From: Oceanicola sp. 502str15
Lineage (GTDB): Bacteria; Pseudomonadota; Alphaproteobacteria; Rhodobacterales; Rhodobacteraceae
NCBI RefSeq assembly: GCF_024105635.1
Contig: NZ_WYDQ01000001.1
Span: 1,178,001 to 1,242,000 of the forward strand
DNA length: 64,000 bases
Direction of reading: 5' to 3'
Below are positions 26,648 to 34,997 of this stretch, piece after piece. Below the pieces are notes generated by a model. The model saw only the letters and a program-made list of their open reading frames with translations. It was not told where the DNA came from and made no database searches. A program made the translations under genes and the position numbers. Position 1 is the first letter of the stretch. Each line of letters begins with the position of its first letter.

Positions 26648-29271
26648 CTGTCGGGGTCTCCCACAAGGATGAAGGGGGCCCAGAAGGCGGGGTGGTGCCA
26701 GTCCGGGTTGGGCCCGTCGATCATGGCCAGCATGGACTGGCGCTGGGCCTCGGCGGCGGGCATCGCGGGGTTTGCGGCGCGGCGGGCGAAGATATCGGTC
26801 ATCAGGGCCACGGCGCTCTGGCTCTCGACCGGCCAGTGGCTGACCAGCAGCCCCCGCGCCCCGGCGTAGGTGAAGGCCTGCGCCAACCCTGAAAGCGCCT
26901 CGCCCCCCGCGCCGTCGCCCTGCGCGGTGTTGCAGGCCGAGAGCACGACGAGGTCGGCATCCAGCGTGAGCGCGGCGATCTCGGAGGCCTTCAGCAGGCC
27001 GTCCTCGCCGCCGCCGCCGGTGAGCGCGAGCGCGGGCTCGTCCAGCCGCTGACCGCCCACCACATCGCCTGCGACGAGGCCGTGGGTGGCGAAGTAGAGG
27101 GTCTTGTAGAGGGCGAGGTCGGCGGATTTGGCTGCTGCCTCGCTGGCGCCGGCGCCGTCGCGCAGGCCCTCGGCCCCGCCGCCGAGGGCGCGGGCCACGG
27201 AGTGGAGTTCGCCGGTGGTTTCGGGCAGCGCCAGCAGGGCCCCGGCGAAATCGGGGTTGGAGAAGCCGAGGATGGGGGCCTCACCCCCTGCCCCGCCCGT
27301 GCCGGTCCGCCCGCCGCGCAGGGCGGCCACCGAGGGAATCACCGTGATGGAGACATGGCGCACCAACCAGTCAGCCTCTTCCAGCCTTTCGGGCGCGTTG
27401 CGCGAAAGCAGATGCGGCGGCAGGCTGGCCATGGCCCCGCGCTGGAGCACGAAGAGGTGGCTCTTGTCGGCCAGCGCCGGTTCGATGGCGGCAAAGCTCA
27501 TCCGGTAGAGCCATGCGGAGGCCGGAAGGTGGAAGGGTTTGGGGCCGGCGCCTGCACCCTCCGGGGCCTTCAGCGCCGTGGCCGCGCGGACCCCGAGGCG
27601 CAGGTCGATGGAGCCGCGCAGGTCGGCCACCGCGGCGGCCAGCGCCTCGGCCTCGACATGGATCGGCACATAGATTGCCTGCTCGCGGGTAATGGCGTGG
27701 ATCACATGCGGATCGCCCGGGCGGGGCGAGTAATCCATCACCACCAGCGCCTCTCGCGGCCCCAGCAGCGCCTGCACCTCCTCGATCTCCAGCACGGCCG
27801 AGCCCAGCAGGTCGGACATGGCCGGTAGCTGCCCGGATAGGGCCTGTTCGAGCCGGGCGATCTCGGCGGTGTTCTCGCTGATCGCCCCGCGCAGCGCAGC
27901 CTCCTGAACGGGGTCACGCTGGGCGAGCGGGCGGCCCGCGATCTCGGCCAGCGCGGCGTGAAGCTGCCCCTCCCGGCGTTGCCGGTCGGTCAGGGCCCGA
28001 TACTCCCCGCCCCCCTCTCCGAGCGCCTTGCGATAGGCACTCTGCTCGAAGGCGATGCCCGCCCGGCTGGCGAGGAAGCCCTGCGCCACCCGGAACATCT
28101 CGCGCGTGGCCCGCTCGCCGGAGATGACGCCGTGGGTGAGCGCATTGTCGAGCATTCCGATCAGCAGCTTGCGGCTCGGGGCGCGGGCCTGTTCGGCGGC
28201 GAGCGCGGTTTCGAGCGCCTCCAGCGGTGCCCCGGCGTCGCGCAGCATCGGGGCGAGATCGAGCAGCGCCCGGCCGAGTTCGGGGTGGTTGGGGGGCAGG
28301 ATCTCGCGCAGCAGGGCCACCACGGCGCGCTGGTCGTCGATGGCGCTCGCAAAGAGCGCGCTGCCTGTAGGCGAGCGGCTGCGCAGGAGGGCGCGCAGGT
28401 GGAGGGTCTGGGCGTAGGTCAGGTTGCGGGTGCCGTAGGTTTCGATGGTGCGCGCCAGCGCGACCTCGATGAGATCGTGCGCTTCGAGGATGCCGCCTGC
28501 GTGGTAGAGGCGCAGCGCCTGGTCGCGCATCGTGCGCAGGGTTTCGGGGTGGATCGGGCCGAGGCGGTCCTGCGCGAGGGCGATCGCCTCGCGGCCCCGC
28601 GCCGCGGCCGCCTCCCCCTGCCCCATCTCGTCACCGAGCCGCGCCCATTGCGCCATCACCGTCGCCCGGTAGAGCGCGGCCTGTGCGGAGCCGGGCGCGC
28701 GGGCCAGCGCCTCTGCCGCGCGGCCATAGATCGCGTCGGCCTCCGCCAGCCGCCCGAGGTCCTGAAGGAAGCCGCCAAGGTTGTAGCGCCAGAGATTGAG
28801 CTGGGGGTCATCGGCGGGCAGATGGGCCTCGGCCATGGCAATGGCCTCCAGCGCCAGCGGCACCGCGCGCTCCGGCTCGCCCACTTCCGAGAGGCGCACG
28901 GCGAAGGTCATGGCCTCGGTCTGGGTGCGCCGGTGCCCGGGGCCGAGCACGGCCAGAAACCCCTCGTAGGCGCGCTGCCCCTCCTGCCGGGCCGCGCCGT
29001 AGTCGCCCACCCCGCTGAGGAGCCTTGCCCGCATCGCCCGCGCCTCCAGCGCCTGCTCCGAGCCTGCGCCCCAGCCCGCCTCGGCCGCCGGCAGCAGCCG
29101 GTCGGCCATCGCGAGGGCGGCGGGGAAGTCGCCGCGGGCCTCGGCGGCGATCATGTTGCCCCAGAGTGCATCCCATGCCGCCGGGCTTTCGACGGGTTGC
29201 GCCCCGGCGGGCGGGACCAGCGAGACAAGTGCCAGAAGGGCCGCCGTCAGAAGGACAGCCGCCGCCCTCAT
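26644..29271 (-). CDS. Exported TPR-CHAT protease-like protein (second of three)
   Basis: This 875-residue paralog has the same plan: a signal peptide (MRAAAVLLTAALLALVSLV, cut near AGAQ), a TPR-like region, a linker and a CHAT domain. Catalytic residues are H730 in YFATHGLVAGD and C780 in VVLSACNTAQGD. I chose the start at 29271 because the signal peptide begins there and ATG overlaps the upstream stop as ATGA. The frame stays open far upstream, which is only a GC-rich overlap with the first CHAT gene and not a fusion. The middle region differs clearly from its neighbours, so target binding may have diverged. Confidence 0.85.
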   Translation of the reverse strand: MRAAAVLLTAALLALVSLVPPAGAQPVESPAAWDALWGNMIAAEARGDFPAALAMADRLLPAAEAGWGAGSEQALEARAMRARLLSGVGDYGAARQEGQRAYEGFLAVLGPGHRRTQTEAMTFAVRLSEVGEPERAVPLALEAIAMAEAHLPADDPQLNLWRYNLGGFLQDLGRLAEADAIYGRAAEALARAPGSAQAALYRATVMAQWARLGDEMGQGEAAAARGREAIALAQDRLGPIHPETLRTMRDQALRLYHAGGILEAHDLIEVALARTIETYGTRNLTYAQTLHLRALLRSRSPTGSALFASAIDDQRAVVALLREILPPNHPELGRALLDLAPMLRDAGAPLEALETALAAEQARAPSRKLLIGMLDNALTHGVISGERATREMFRVAQGFLASRAGIAFEQSAYRKALGEGGGEYRALTDRQRREGQLHAALAEIAGRPLAQRDPVQEAALRGAISENTAEIARLEQALSGQLPAMSDLLGSAVLEIEEVQALLGPREALVVMDYSPRPGDPHVIHAITREQAIYVPIHVEAEALAAAVADLRGSIDLRLGVRAATALKAPEGAGAGPKPFHLPASAWLYRMSFAAIEPALADKSHLFVLQRGAMASLPPHLLSRNAPERLEEADWLVRHVSITVIPSVAALRGGRTGTGGAGGEAPILGFSNPDFAGALLALPETTGELHSVARALGGGAEGLRDGAGASEAAAKSADLALYKTLYFATHGLVAGDVVGGQRLDEPALALTGGGGEDGLLKASEIAALTLDADLVVLSACNTAQGDGAGGEALSGLAQAFTYAGARGLLVSHWPVESQSAVALMTDIFARRAANPAMPAAEAQRQSMLAMIDGPNPDWHHPAFWAPFILVGDPDR

Positions 29272-31952
29272 CTGTCGGGGTCGCCCACGAGGATGAAGGG
29301 GGCCCAGTAGGCCGGGTGATGCCACTCGGTCCGCGGCCCGTCGATCATGGCCAGCATCGCCTGACGCTGGGCCTCGGCGGCGGGCAGATCGGGGTTGGCG
29401 GCGCGGCGGGCGAAGATGTCGGTCATCAACGACACGGCGCTCTGGCTCTCCACCGGCCAGTGGCTCACCAGCAGCGCCCGCGCCCCGGCATAGAGGAAGC
29501 TCTGGGCAAGCCCTGAGAGCGCCTCGGCGTCCGGGGTCTGGCCCACGGCGGTGTTGCAGGCCGAGAGCACGACCCAATCGGGGTTCATCCGCAGCAGGGC
29601 GATCTCGGAGGCGGTCAGCAGCCCGTCCTCGCCATCGCCGGGCGTCAGCGCAAGGGCGGGTTCCTCGACCACGAGGTCCTTCACCTCGTCGCCCGAAACC
29701 AGCCCGTGGGTGGCGAAGTAGAGCACCTGATACTGCGACAGGTCCGCGCTCTTGATTGCCGCCTCGCTGGCCGCCGCCTGCTGGATCACCGCCTCCGCGC
29801 CTGCCCCCATGGAAGCCGCCACGTCGCGCACCTCGCCGAAGGTTTCCGGCAGCGGCGACAGCGCGCCGCCGCGGTTGGAGGAGACCTGCACCGGCGCGGT
29901 GCCGGAGGGGTCGAAATCGGGGTTGGCGATGCCAAGGATCGGCTGGGGGGCGTGGGGCTTGTCGCGGGTCAGCTCCATGGCCTTCATCGCGAAGACCGAG
30001 GGGATCACGGTGATCGCATGGTGGCGGATCAGCCAGTCGGCCTCTTCCAGCGAGGTGGCCGGGCGGCGCACCAGCAGGTGCGGCGGGATCGCCGCCATGC
30101 CGCCGCGCAGCTCGACATAGAGGTGGGTCTTGCCCTCGAGGTAGGGTTCGGCCACCTCGAAGGTCTGGGTATAGAGCCAATGGGCCGCGCCGAGGGCAAA
30201 GCCGCTTGTGCTGCCGCTTTCCTGCGCCTTCAGCGAAGTCGCCGCCCGCACCCCGAGCTTGAGGTCGACCGAGGCGCGCAGATCTGCAATCGCCTCGTCG
30301 AGCTGGGTCGGGTCGATCGGCATGGGGATCCAGAAGCGCTGATCGGCGGTGATGATGAAGATGAAGTCCCAGTCGTCGGGCGCCGGCCCGACATCGAGCA
30401 CCACGACCGCCTCGTCGGGGCCGAGCAGGGCCTGGGTTTCGGCAATGGTGATCTTGCCGCCAGAGACCATGGCGGAGAAGTCGGGCGCAGTGGCGTAGAG
30501 CTCGTCGGTCAGCCGCTTCTGCTCGCGCGAGGTGGCCGCCAGATCGGCCTTGAGGCGCGCCTCGTGGGTCGGGTCGCGCTCGGCGACCGGGGTGAGCATG
30601 AGCGCGGCATATTCGCTCTGCAGCTCGGACTCGGTGGCGTTTGCATCGGTGATGGCACGGTGAAGGGCGGCAGCCGGGCTGTCGCCCAGGGTCAGCCGGG
30701 TGACCATCTGGTAGAGCGCGTGGCCGGCATCCGTCTGGGTGCTGTTCTGGGCGATCCGGTAGCTCTCTTCGATCACGTCGCTCCAGCTCCAGGCCTCCTC
30801 GATCCCGGCCCGGTCGAGCGCCTGCAGCAGGGTGTTGCGGCTTGCCTGCCCCAGCTGTTCGGCCTTCAGCGCCGCGCGTACCGAGCCGTCCCAGTCGCCG
30901 GTATCCGACAGCACCGCCGAAAGGTTGAGCACCGCCTTGCCCCAGCTTTCATGCACCGCACCCGGCTGCGGGCCCTTGGGAAAGGAGGCATCGAACATGT
31001 CGGCCGCCGCCTGAAGCATCTCGAGCCCCTGGGCAAAACTCGCCACCTCGGGGCCGCCCCGCAGGAAGTAGAGCGCATGCACGCTCAACGCCCGCGCCGT
31101 GAAGGGGTTGTCGCCCTCGTAGATCGCGTCGATCTGGGGCAGCACCTCGCGGATCACCCGGTCCATCTCGTCGTATTGGTCGAGGTCCACGAGGTAATCG
31201 GCCAGCTTGAGCTTGTAGGCGATGGTCTCGGCATCGCCCTTGCCGTAATAGGTCTCGACCCGCGGCATGATGGCCTGCAACTGGGCCAGCGCCGCCGCGT
31301 CCTCGCCCCGCTCCTTCAGCAGCTCGGCGATGTTCGTGCCCATGGTGATCGAGGCGGTGTAGAGCCCGCCCGAATTCGGGTCGTTCACCTCGGCGATGTT
31401 GCGCTCGAGCCCCGCCAGCGACGCTTGGAACAGGTCGAGCGCCTCCTGCCGGTAGTTCTCGGCCCGCAACATCTCGGCCAGCTTGCCGCGCCAGATATTG
31501 GCGACAAACCCGTCGGGCCCGTGCAGCGCCTCGGCCACCGACACCGCCTCGATCGCCAGCGGCAGCGCCTCGCGGCGCTGGCCGGTCGCCGCCAGCGCCA
31601 CCGCCAGATCCATCTGCGCGATGGCATGGGAGGGGTGGTAGACGGTCGAGACCTTGCGGAAGCGCTCCCAGATGTCGCGCCGCATCTCCAGTTCGGTCGC
31701 CCTGTCGCCCTGCCGCCCGCGCATCGAGGCGATCTGCCCCTCGACCGTCAGCAGCTGGGGCGCGTTCTCGGGGTTGTCCTTGCGCAGCTCCGCCAGAAGC
31801 GCGCGCAGCACCTCCTCGGCCTCCGCCAGCCGGTTCTCCAGCGCGAGCCGATCGGCCCTCTGGTGCATCTCCTGAAGGGCCGGCGGCATGTCCTGCGCGG
31901 GCGCCGCAGCGGCCCAGAGCAGGAACCAGATCATGTGCATGACGTATCGCAT
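29268..31952 (-). CDS. Exported TPR-CHAT protease-like protein (first of three)
   Basis: This 894-residue protein is the first of the tandem set. It has a short signal peptide (MHMIWFLLWAAAAPAQ), a TPR-like region up to about residue 330 and a C-terminal CHAT domain with H749 in YFATHGLVSGD and C799 in VVLSACNTAVGQ. The C-terminal tail WAPFILVGDPDR is identical to that of the second copy. ATG codons at 31940 and 31934 are alternative starts. It is divergent from edd, with 157 nt between them, so the promoter for all three CHAT genes must lie there. In this family the TPRs sense or bind a partner and the CHAT domain cuts protein; the target here is unknown. Confidence 0.85.
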   Translation of the reverse strand: MRYVMHMIWFLLWAAAAPAQDMPPALQEMHQRADRLALENRLAEAEEVLRALLAELRKDNPENAPQLLTVEGQIASMRGRQGDRATELEMRRDIWERFRKVSTVYHPSHAIAQMDLAVALAATGQRREALPLAIEAVSVAEALHGPDGFVANIWRGKLAEMLRAENYRQEALDLFQASLAGLERNIAEVNDPNSGGLYTASITMGTNIAELLKERGEDAAALAQLQAIMPRVETYYGKGDAETIAYKLKLADYLVDLDQYDEMDRVIREVLPQIDAIYEGDNPFTARALSVHALYFLRGGPEVASFAQGLEMLQAAADMFDASFPKGPQPGAVHESWGKAVLNLSAVLSDTGDWDGSVRAALKAEQLGQASRNTLLQALDRAGIEEAWSWSDVIEESYRIAQNSTQTDAGHALYQMVTRLTLGDSPAAALHRAITDANATESELQSEYAALMLTPVAERDPTHEARLKADLAATSREQKRLTDELYATAPDFSAMVSGGKITIAETQALLGPDEAVVVLDVGPAPDDWDFIFIITADQRFWIPMPIDPTQLDEAIADLRASVDLKLGVRAATSLKAQESGSTSGFALGAAHWLYTQTFEVAEPYLEGKTHLYVELRGGMAAIPPHLLVRRPATSLEEADWLIRHHAITVIPSVFAMKAMELTRDKPHAPQPILGIANPDFDPSGTAPVQVSSNRGGALSPLPETFGEVRDVAASMGAGAEAVIQQAAASEAAIKSADLSQYQVLYFATHGLVSGDEVKDLVVEEPALALTPGDGEDGLLTASEIALLRMNPDWVVLSACNTAVGQTPDAEALSGLAQSFLYAGARALLVSHWPVESQSAVSLMTDIFARRAANPDLPAAEAQRQAMLAMIDGPRTEWHHPAYWAPFILVGDPDR

Positions 31953-32027
31953 GGCTTGAAATATCCGGCTTCAGCCCTTCATGGTCAAAGGGAATTGCGT
32001 GACAAATCCGGTCATTCAATCCCCTGT

Positions 32028-32056
32028 TTGCCCCGTTAGCGCTAACAGGCTATCCT
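32028..32056 (+). promoter_or_regulatory. edd promoter with embedded operator
   Basis: TTGCCC (-35, 32028-32033), a 17-nt spacer and TATCCT (-10, 32051-32056). The palindrome at 32035-32046 lies entirely within the spacer, so a bound protein would block RNA polymerase. Confidence 0.6.
32035..32046. promoter_or_regulatory. Palindromic operator of edd-eda
   Basis: GTTAGCGCTAAC is identical to the site in front of zwf. It lies 64 nt before the edd start and 83 nt before the divergent CHAT genes, so it could in principle affect both. Confidence 0.75.
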
Positions 32057-32109
32057 GACGCCAGCCAGAATCGGTTTATCCCAAGCACGCCACCCGAAAG
32101 GCCAAGCCC

Positions 32110-33915
32110 TTGCCGCTCAACCCCACCATCGCCGCCGTCACCCAACGCATCATCGACCGCTCCGCCTCCGCCCGGGGCGCCTATCTCGAGCGGATCGGCC
32201 GGGCGGCAGAGGCCGGGCCGGTGCGCGCGCATCTGAGCTGCTCCAACCAGGCCCATGCCTATGCGCCGATGGGCGAGGATCAGGCCGCGCTGGCAGGCGG
32301 CACCGCCCCCAACATCGGCATCGTCACCGCCTATAACGACATGCTCTCGGCCCATCAGCCCTTCGAGCGCTTCCCCGACCTCATCCGCGAGGCGGCCCGC
32401 GCCAAGGGCGCCACCGCGCAGGTGGCAGGCGGCGTGCCCGCCATGTGCGATGGCGTCACCCAGGGCCAGCCCGGCATGGAGCTGTCGCTGTTTTCGCGCG
32501 ACGTGATCGCGCTGGCCGCGGGTGTCTCGCTCTCGCACAACTGCTTTGACAGCTCGATCTACCTCGGCGTCTGCGACAAGATCGTGCCCGGCCTTATCAT
32601 CGCCGCCGCCACCTTCGGCCACATCCCGGCGGTGTTCCTGCCCGCCGGCCCGATGACCTCGGGCCTGCCGAACGACGAAAAGGCCAAGGTCCGCCAGAAG
32701 TTCGCCACCGGCGAAGTGGGCCGCGAGGAGCTGATGAAGGCCGAGATGGCCTCCTACCACGGGCCGGGCACCTGCACCTTCTACGGCACCGCCAACACCA
32801 ACCAGATGCTGATGGAGTTCATGGGCCTCCACCTGCCCGGCGCCAGCTTCGTCAACCCGAACACTCCGCTCCGCGATGCGCTCACCGTCGCGGGCACCGA
32901 GCGCGCGCTGGAGATCACGGCGGCCGGGAATGATTACCGCCCCGCCGGGCTGGTGCTCGACGAAAAGGCCTTCGTCAACGGCATCGTCGGGCTGATGGCC
33001 ACCGGTGGCTCCACCAATCTCGTGCTGCACCTGCCCGCCATGGCCCGCGCTGCCGGGGTGATCCTCGACCTTCAGGATTTCTCCGACATCTCCGAGACCG
33101 TGCCGCTGATGGCCAAGGTCTACCCCAACGGTCTGGCTGACGTGAACCACTTCCACGCTGCCGGAGGCCTGCAATACCTCATCCGCCAGCTTCTCTCCGA
33201 GGGGCTGCTCCATGACGACACGCTCACCGTGTCCGGCGAGGGCCTTGGCAGCTACACCGAGGAACCCAAGCTGGTGGATGGCAAGCTGCACTGGCAGCCG
33301 GCCGCCGAAGAGAGCCAGAATGACCGCATCCTGCGTCCCGCCACCGACCCCTTCCAGAAGACCGGCGGGCTGAAGGAGCTGAAAGGCTCGCTGGGCCGGG
33401 GCGTGATGAAGGTCTCCGCCGTCGCCCCCGAGCGCCATGTGATCGAGGCCAAGGCCCGCGTGTTCCACGACCAGCACGATGTGAAAAAGGCGTTTCAGGC
33501 CGGGGAGTTCACCGAGGACACGGTGGTTGTCGTCCGCTTTCAGGGGCCCAAGGCCAACGGCATGCCCGAGCTGCATTCGCTCACCCCGCCCCTCGCGGTG
33601 CTGCAGGACCGCGGGCTGAAGGTGGCGCTGGTCACCGATGGCCGGATGTCCGGCGCCTCCGGCAAGGTGCCCGCCGCCATCCATGTCACCCCCGAGGCCG
33701 CCATGGGCGGGCCGATCGCGCGGGTGCATGACGGTGACCTCGTGCGCGTCGATGCCTCCGCCGGCACGCTCGACATTCTCGTCGAAGGCTGGGAAGCCCG
33801 CACCCCCGCCAGCCCCGACCTCACGGCAAACAAATTCGGCATCGGCCGCGAACTCTTCGAGGCCTTCCGCCAGACGGTCGGCACCTCGGACGAGGGCGCG
33901 GCGGTGGTTGTCTGA
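32110..33915 (+). CDS. edd: Phosphogluconate dehydratase
   Basis: This 601-residue iron-sulfur dehydratase converts 6-phosphogluconate to 2-keto-3-deoxy-6-phosphogluconate, the first committed step of the Entner-Doudoroff pathway. IlvD/Edd family blocks are clear: [52 protein letters not shown] and [15 protein letters not shown], with Cys in the positions expected for the [4Fe-4S] cluster. The start is TTG at 32110: GAAAGG lies upstream, the N-terminus [14 protein letters not shown] fits the family, and no ATG is available. It is followed by eda after 18 nt. Confidence 0.96.
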   Translation: MPLNPTIAAVTQRIIDRSASARGAYLERIGRAAEAGPVRAHLSCSNQAHAYAPMGEDQAALAGGTAPNIGIVTAYNDMLSAHQPFERFPDLIREAARAKGATAQVAGGVPAMCDGVTQGQPGMELSLFSRDVIALAAGVSLSHNCFDSSIYLGVCDKIVPGLIIAAATFGHIPAVFLPAGPMTSGLPNDEKAKVRQKFATGEVGREELMKAEMASYHGPGTCTFYGTANTNQMLMEFMGLHLPGASFVNPNTPLRDALTVAGTERALEITAAGNDYRPAGLVLDEKAFVNGIVGLMATGGSTNLVLHLPAMARAAGVILDLQDFSDISETVPLMAKVYPNGLADVNHFHAAGGLQYLIRQLLSEGLLHDDTLTVSGEGLGSYTEEPKLVDGKLHWQPAAEESQNDRILRPATDPFQKTGGLKELKGSLGRGVMKVSAVAPERHVIEAKARVFHDQHDVKKAFQAGEFTEDTVVVVRFQGPKANGMPELHSLTPPLAVLQDRGLKVALVTDGRMSGASGKVPAAIHVTPEAAMGGPIARVHDGDLVRVDASAGTLDILVEGWEARTPASPDLTANKFGIGRELFEAFRQTVGTSDEGAAVVV

Positions 33916-33933
33916 ACACAAAGGATCAAGAGC

Positions 33934-34575
33934 ATGACCCCGGCAGAAGCCTCCCAGAAGACAAAAGAAATCTGCGCCCTCGCCCCGGTCGTCCCGGTGC
34001 TGGTGGTCGATGACGCGGCCCATGCCGCGCCGCTGGCCCGCGCGCTGGTGGCGGGCGGGCTGCCCGCGCTGGAAGTGACCCTGCGCACCCCCGCCGCGCT
34101 CGACGTGATCCGCGAAATGGCGCAGGTCGAAGGTGGCGTGGTCGGTGCAGGCACCCTGCTCACCCCGGCAGACGTAAAGGCCGCTGTCGCCGCCGGTGCC
34201 AAGTTCGGCGTCTCTCCCGGCGCGACCGACACCATCCTGAAAGCCTGCGAAGACGAGGGCCTGCCCCTCCTGCCCGGCGCCGCCACCGCCTCCGAGGCGA
34301 TGCGCCTGCTCGAGCGCGGCTATACGGCGATGAAGTTCTTCCCCGCCGAAGCCTCCGGCGGCGCGCCCGCGCTCAAGGCCATCGGCGCCCCGATCCCGCA
34401 GATCAGCTTCTGCCCGACCGGCGGCGTCAGCCTGAAGAACGCTCATGACTACCTGGGCCTGTCCAACGTCATGTGCGTCGGCGGCTCCTGGGTCGCCCCC
34501 AAGGACAAGGTGCTCTCGGGCGATTGGGACGGGATCGAAAGCCTCGCCCGCGAGGCCGCTCAACTCAAGGGCTGA
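33934..34575 (+). CDS. eda: KDPG aldolase
   Basis: This 213-residue enzyme splits 2-keto-3-deoxy-6-phosphogluconate into pyruvate and glyceraldehyde 3-phosphate. The Schiff-base Lys lies in YTAMKFFPAEASGG, and the phosphate-binding loops are GAGTLLTP and CPTGGVSLKN. AAGGA lies upstream of the ATG. It is co-transcribed with edd, and with zwf and pgl in the other operon completes the Entner-Doudoroff pathway. Confidence 0.96.
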   Translation: MTPAEASQKTKEICALAPVVPVLVVDDAAHAAPLARALVAGGLPALEVTLRTPAALDVIREMAQVEGGVVGAGTLLTPADVKAAVAAGAKFGVSPGATDTILKACEDEGLPLLPGAATASEAMRLLERGYTAMKFFPAEASGGAPALKAIGAPIPQISFCPTGGVSLKNAHDYLGLSNVMCVGGSWVAPKDKVLSGDWDGIESLAREAAQLKG

Positions 34576-34602
34576 CCCGCGCCGAAAAAGCGCGACAGGC
34601 TG

Positions 34603-34623
34603 CATTTTCTTGCTGCAAATACT
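34603..34623 (+). repeat. Dispersed 3' repeat, family B, divergent copy
   Basis: Begins CATTTTCTTGCTGCAAATA; it differs from the other copies in the second half. It lies 28 nt past the eda stop, in the direction of eda. Confidence 0.55.
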
Positions 34624-34683
34624 CTGCCCCGCAGGTGCAACCACGCGCCGCGCTCAAGACGGCGCGCATGCCCTGGCAGCCGC

Positions 34684-34707
34684 GTAGGGCGGGACTTGTC
34701 CCGCCCT
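34684..34707 (-). repeat. Dispersed palindromic repeat, family A, copy 2
   Basis: GTAG is followed by the stem GGCGGGAC-TT-GTCCCGCC. It lies 12 nt past the stop of the minus-strand gene at 34719. Confidence 0.7.
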
Positions 34708-34718
34708 CCGAAAAGCCC

Positions 34719-34997
34719 TCAGGAGCGCCGGCCGCGCCAGCCGCCGCGCCGGCGCGGCGCGGCTTCCTGCTCCATCGCCGCCTTCAGCACCTGGCTCATC
34801 GGATGCTCCGGCGCCTCGCGCCCGTAGTGCGCCCAGAGCGCCTCCAGCGCCATGGCCTGCTCGGTCTGCTCGGGCAGGCTCAGAGCCCAGTCCAGAAAGA
34901 TCGACCGCGCCTCGGGATCGCCCACGCCTTCCATCCGGTAGGCCTCTCGGATCAGTCCCTTGTGGTCGAATCGCGCCGTTTCATCGAGCTGTGCCAT
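34719..34997 (-). CDS. Hypothetical protein downstream of glnE
   Basis: This 92-residue protein was not recognised. It is mostly helical and acidic (DETARFDHKGLIREAYRMEG, SLPEQTEQAMALEALWAHYG), with a basic tail rich in Arg and Gly (RRRGGWRGRRS) that could bind nucleic acid or simply be disordered. Its ATG overlaps the glnE stop as TGATG, so translation is coupled to glnE. There is no signal peptide or membrane segment. Confidence 0.7.
   Translation of the reverse strand: MAQLDETARFDHKGLIREAYRMEGVGDPEARSIFLDWALSLPEQTEQAMALEALWAHYGREAPEHPMSQVLKAAMEQEAAPRRRGGWRGRRS

Noticed and set aside
26644..30180. A 1,178-codon open frame that looks like a CHAT gene fused to an extra N-terminal part
   Set aside because: The first 300 codons lie antiparallel to nothing but overlap the first CHAT gene in another frame and have Arg/Gly/Pro-rich, non-protein-like composition. 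A signal peptide with an ATGA overlap at 29271 marks the true start.
23978..31952. CHAT genes as part of a type III-E CRISPR (Csx29-like) or other defence island
   Set aside because: There are no cas genes, repeats, gasdermin-like or other defence genes nearby, and all three proteins have export signals, which does not fit a cytoplasmic defence role.
34603..34707. Family A and B repeats near eda as remains of an insertion sequence
   Set aside because: No transposase fragments or target duplications are visible; the elements are short and follow gene ends instead.
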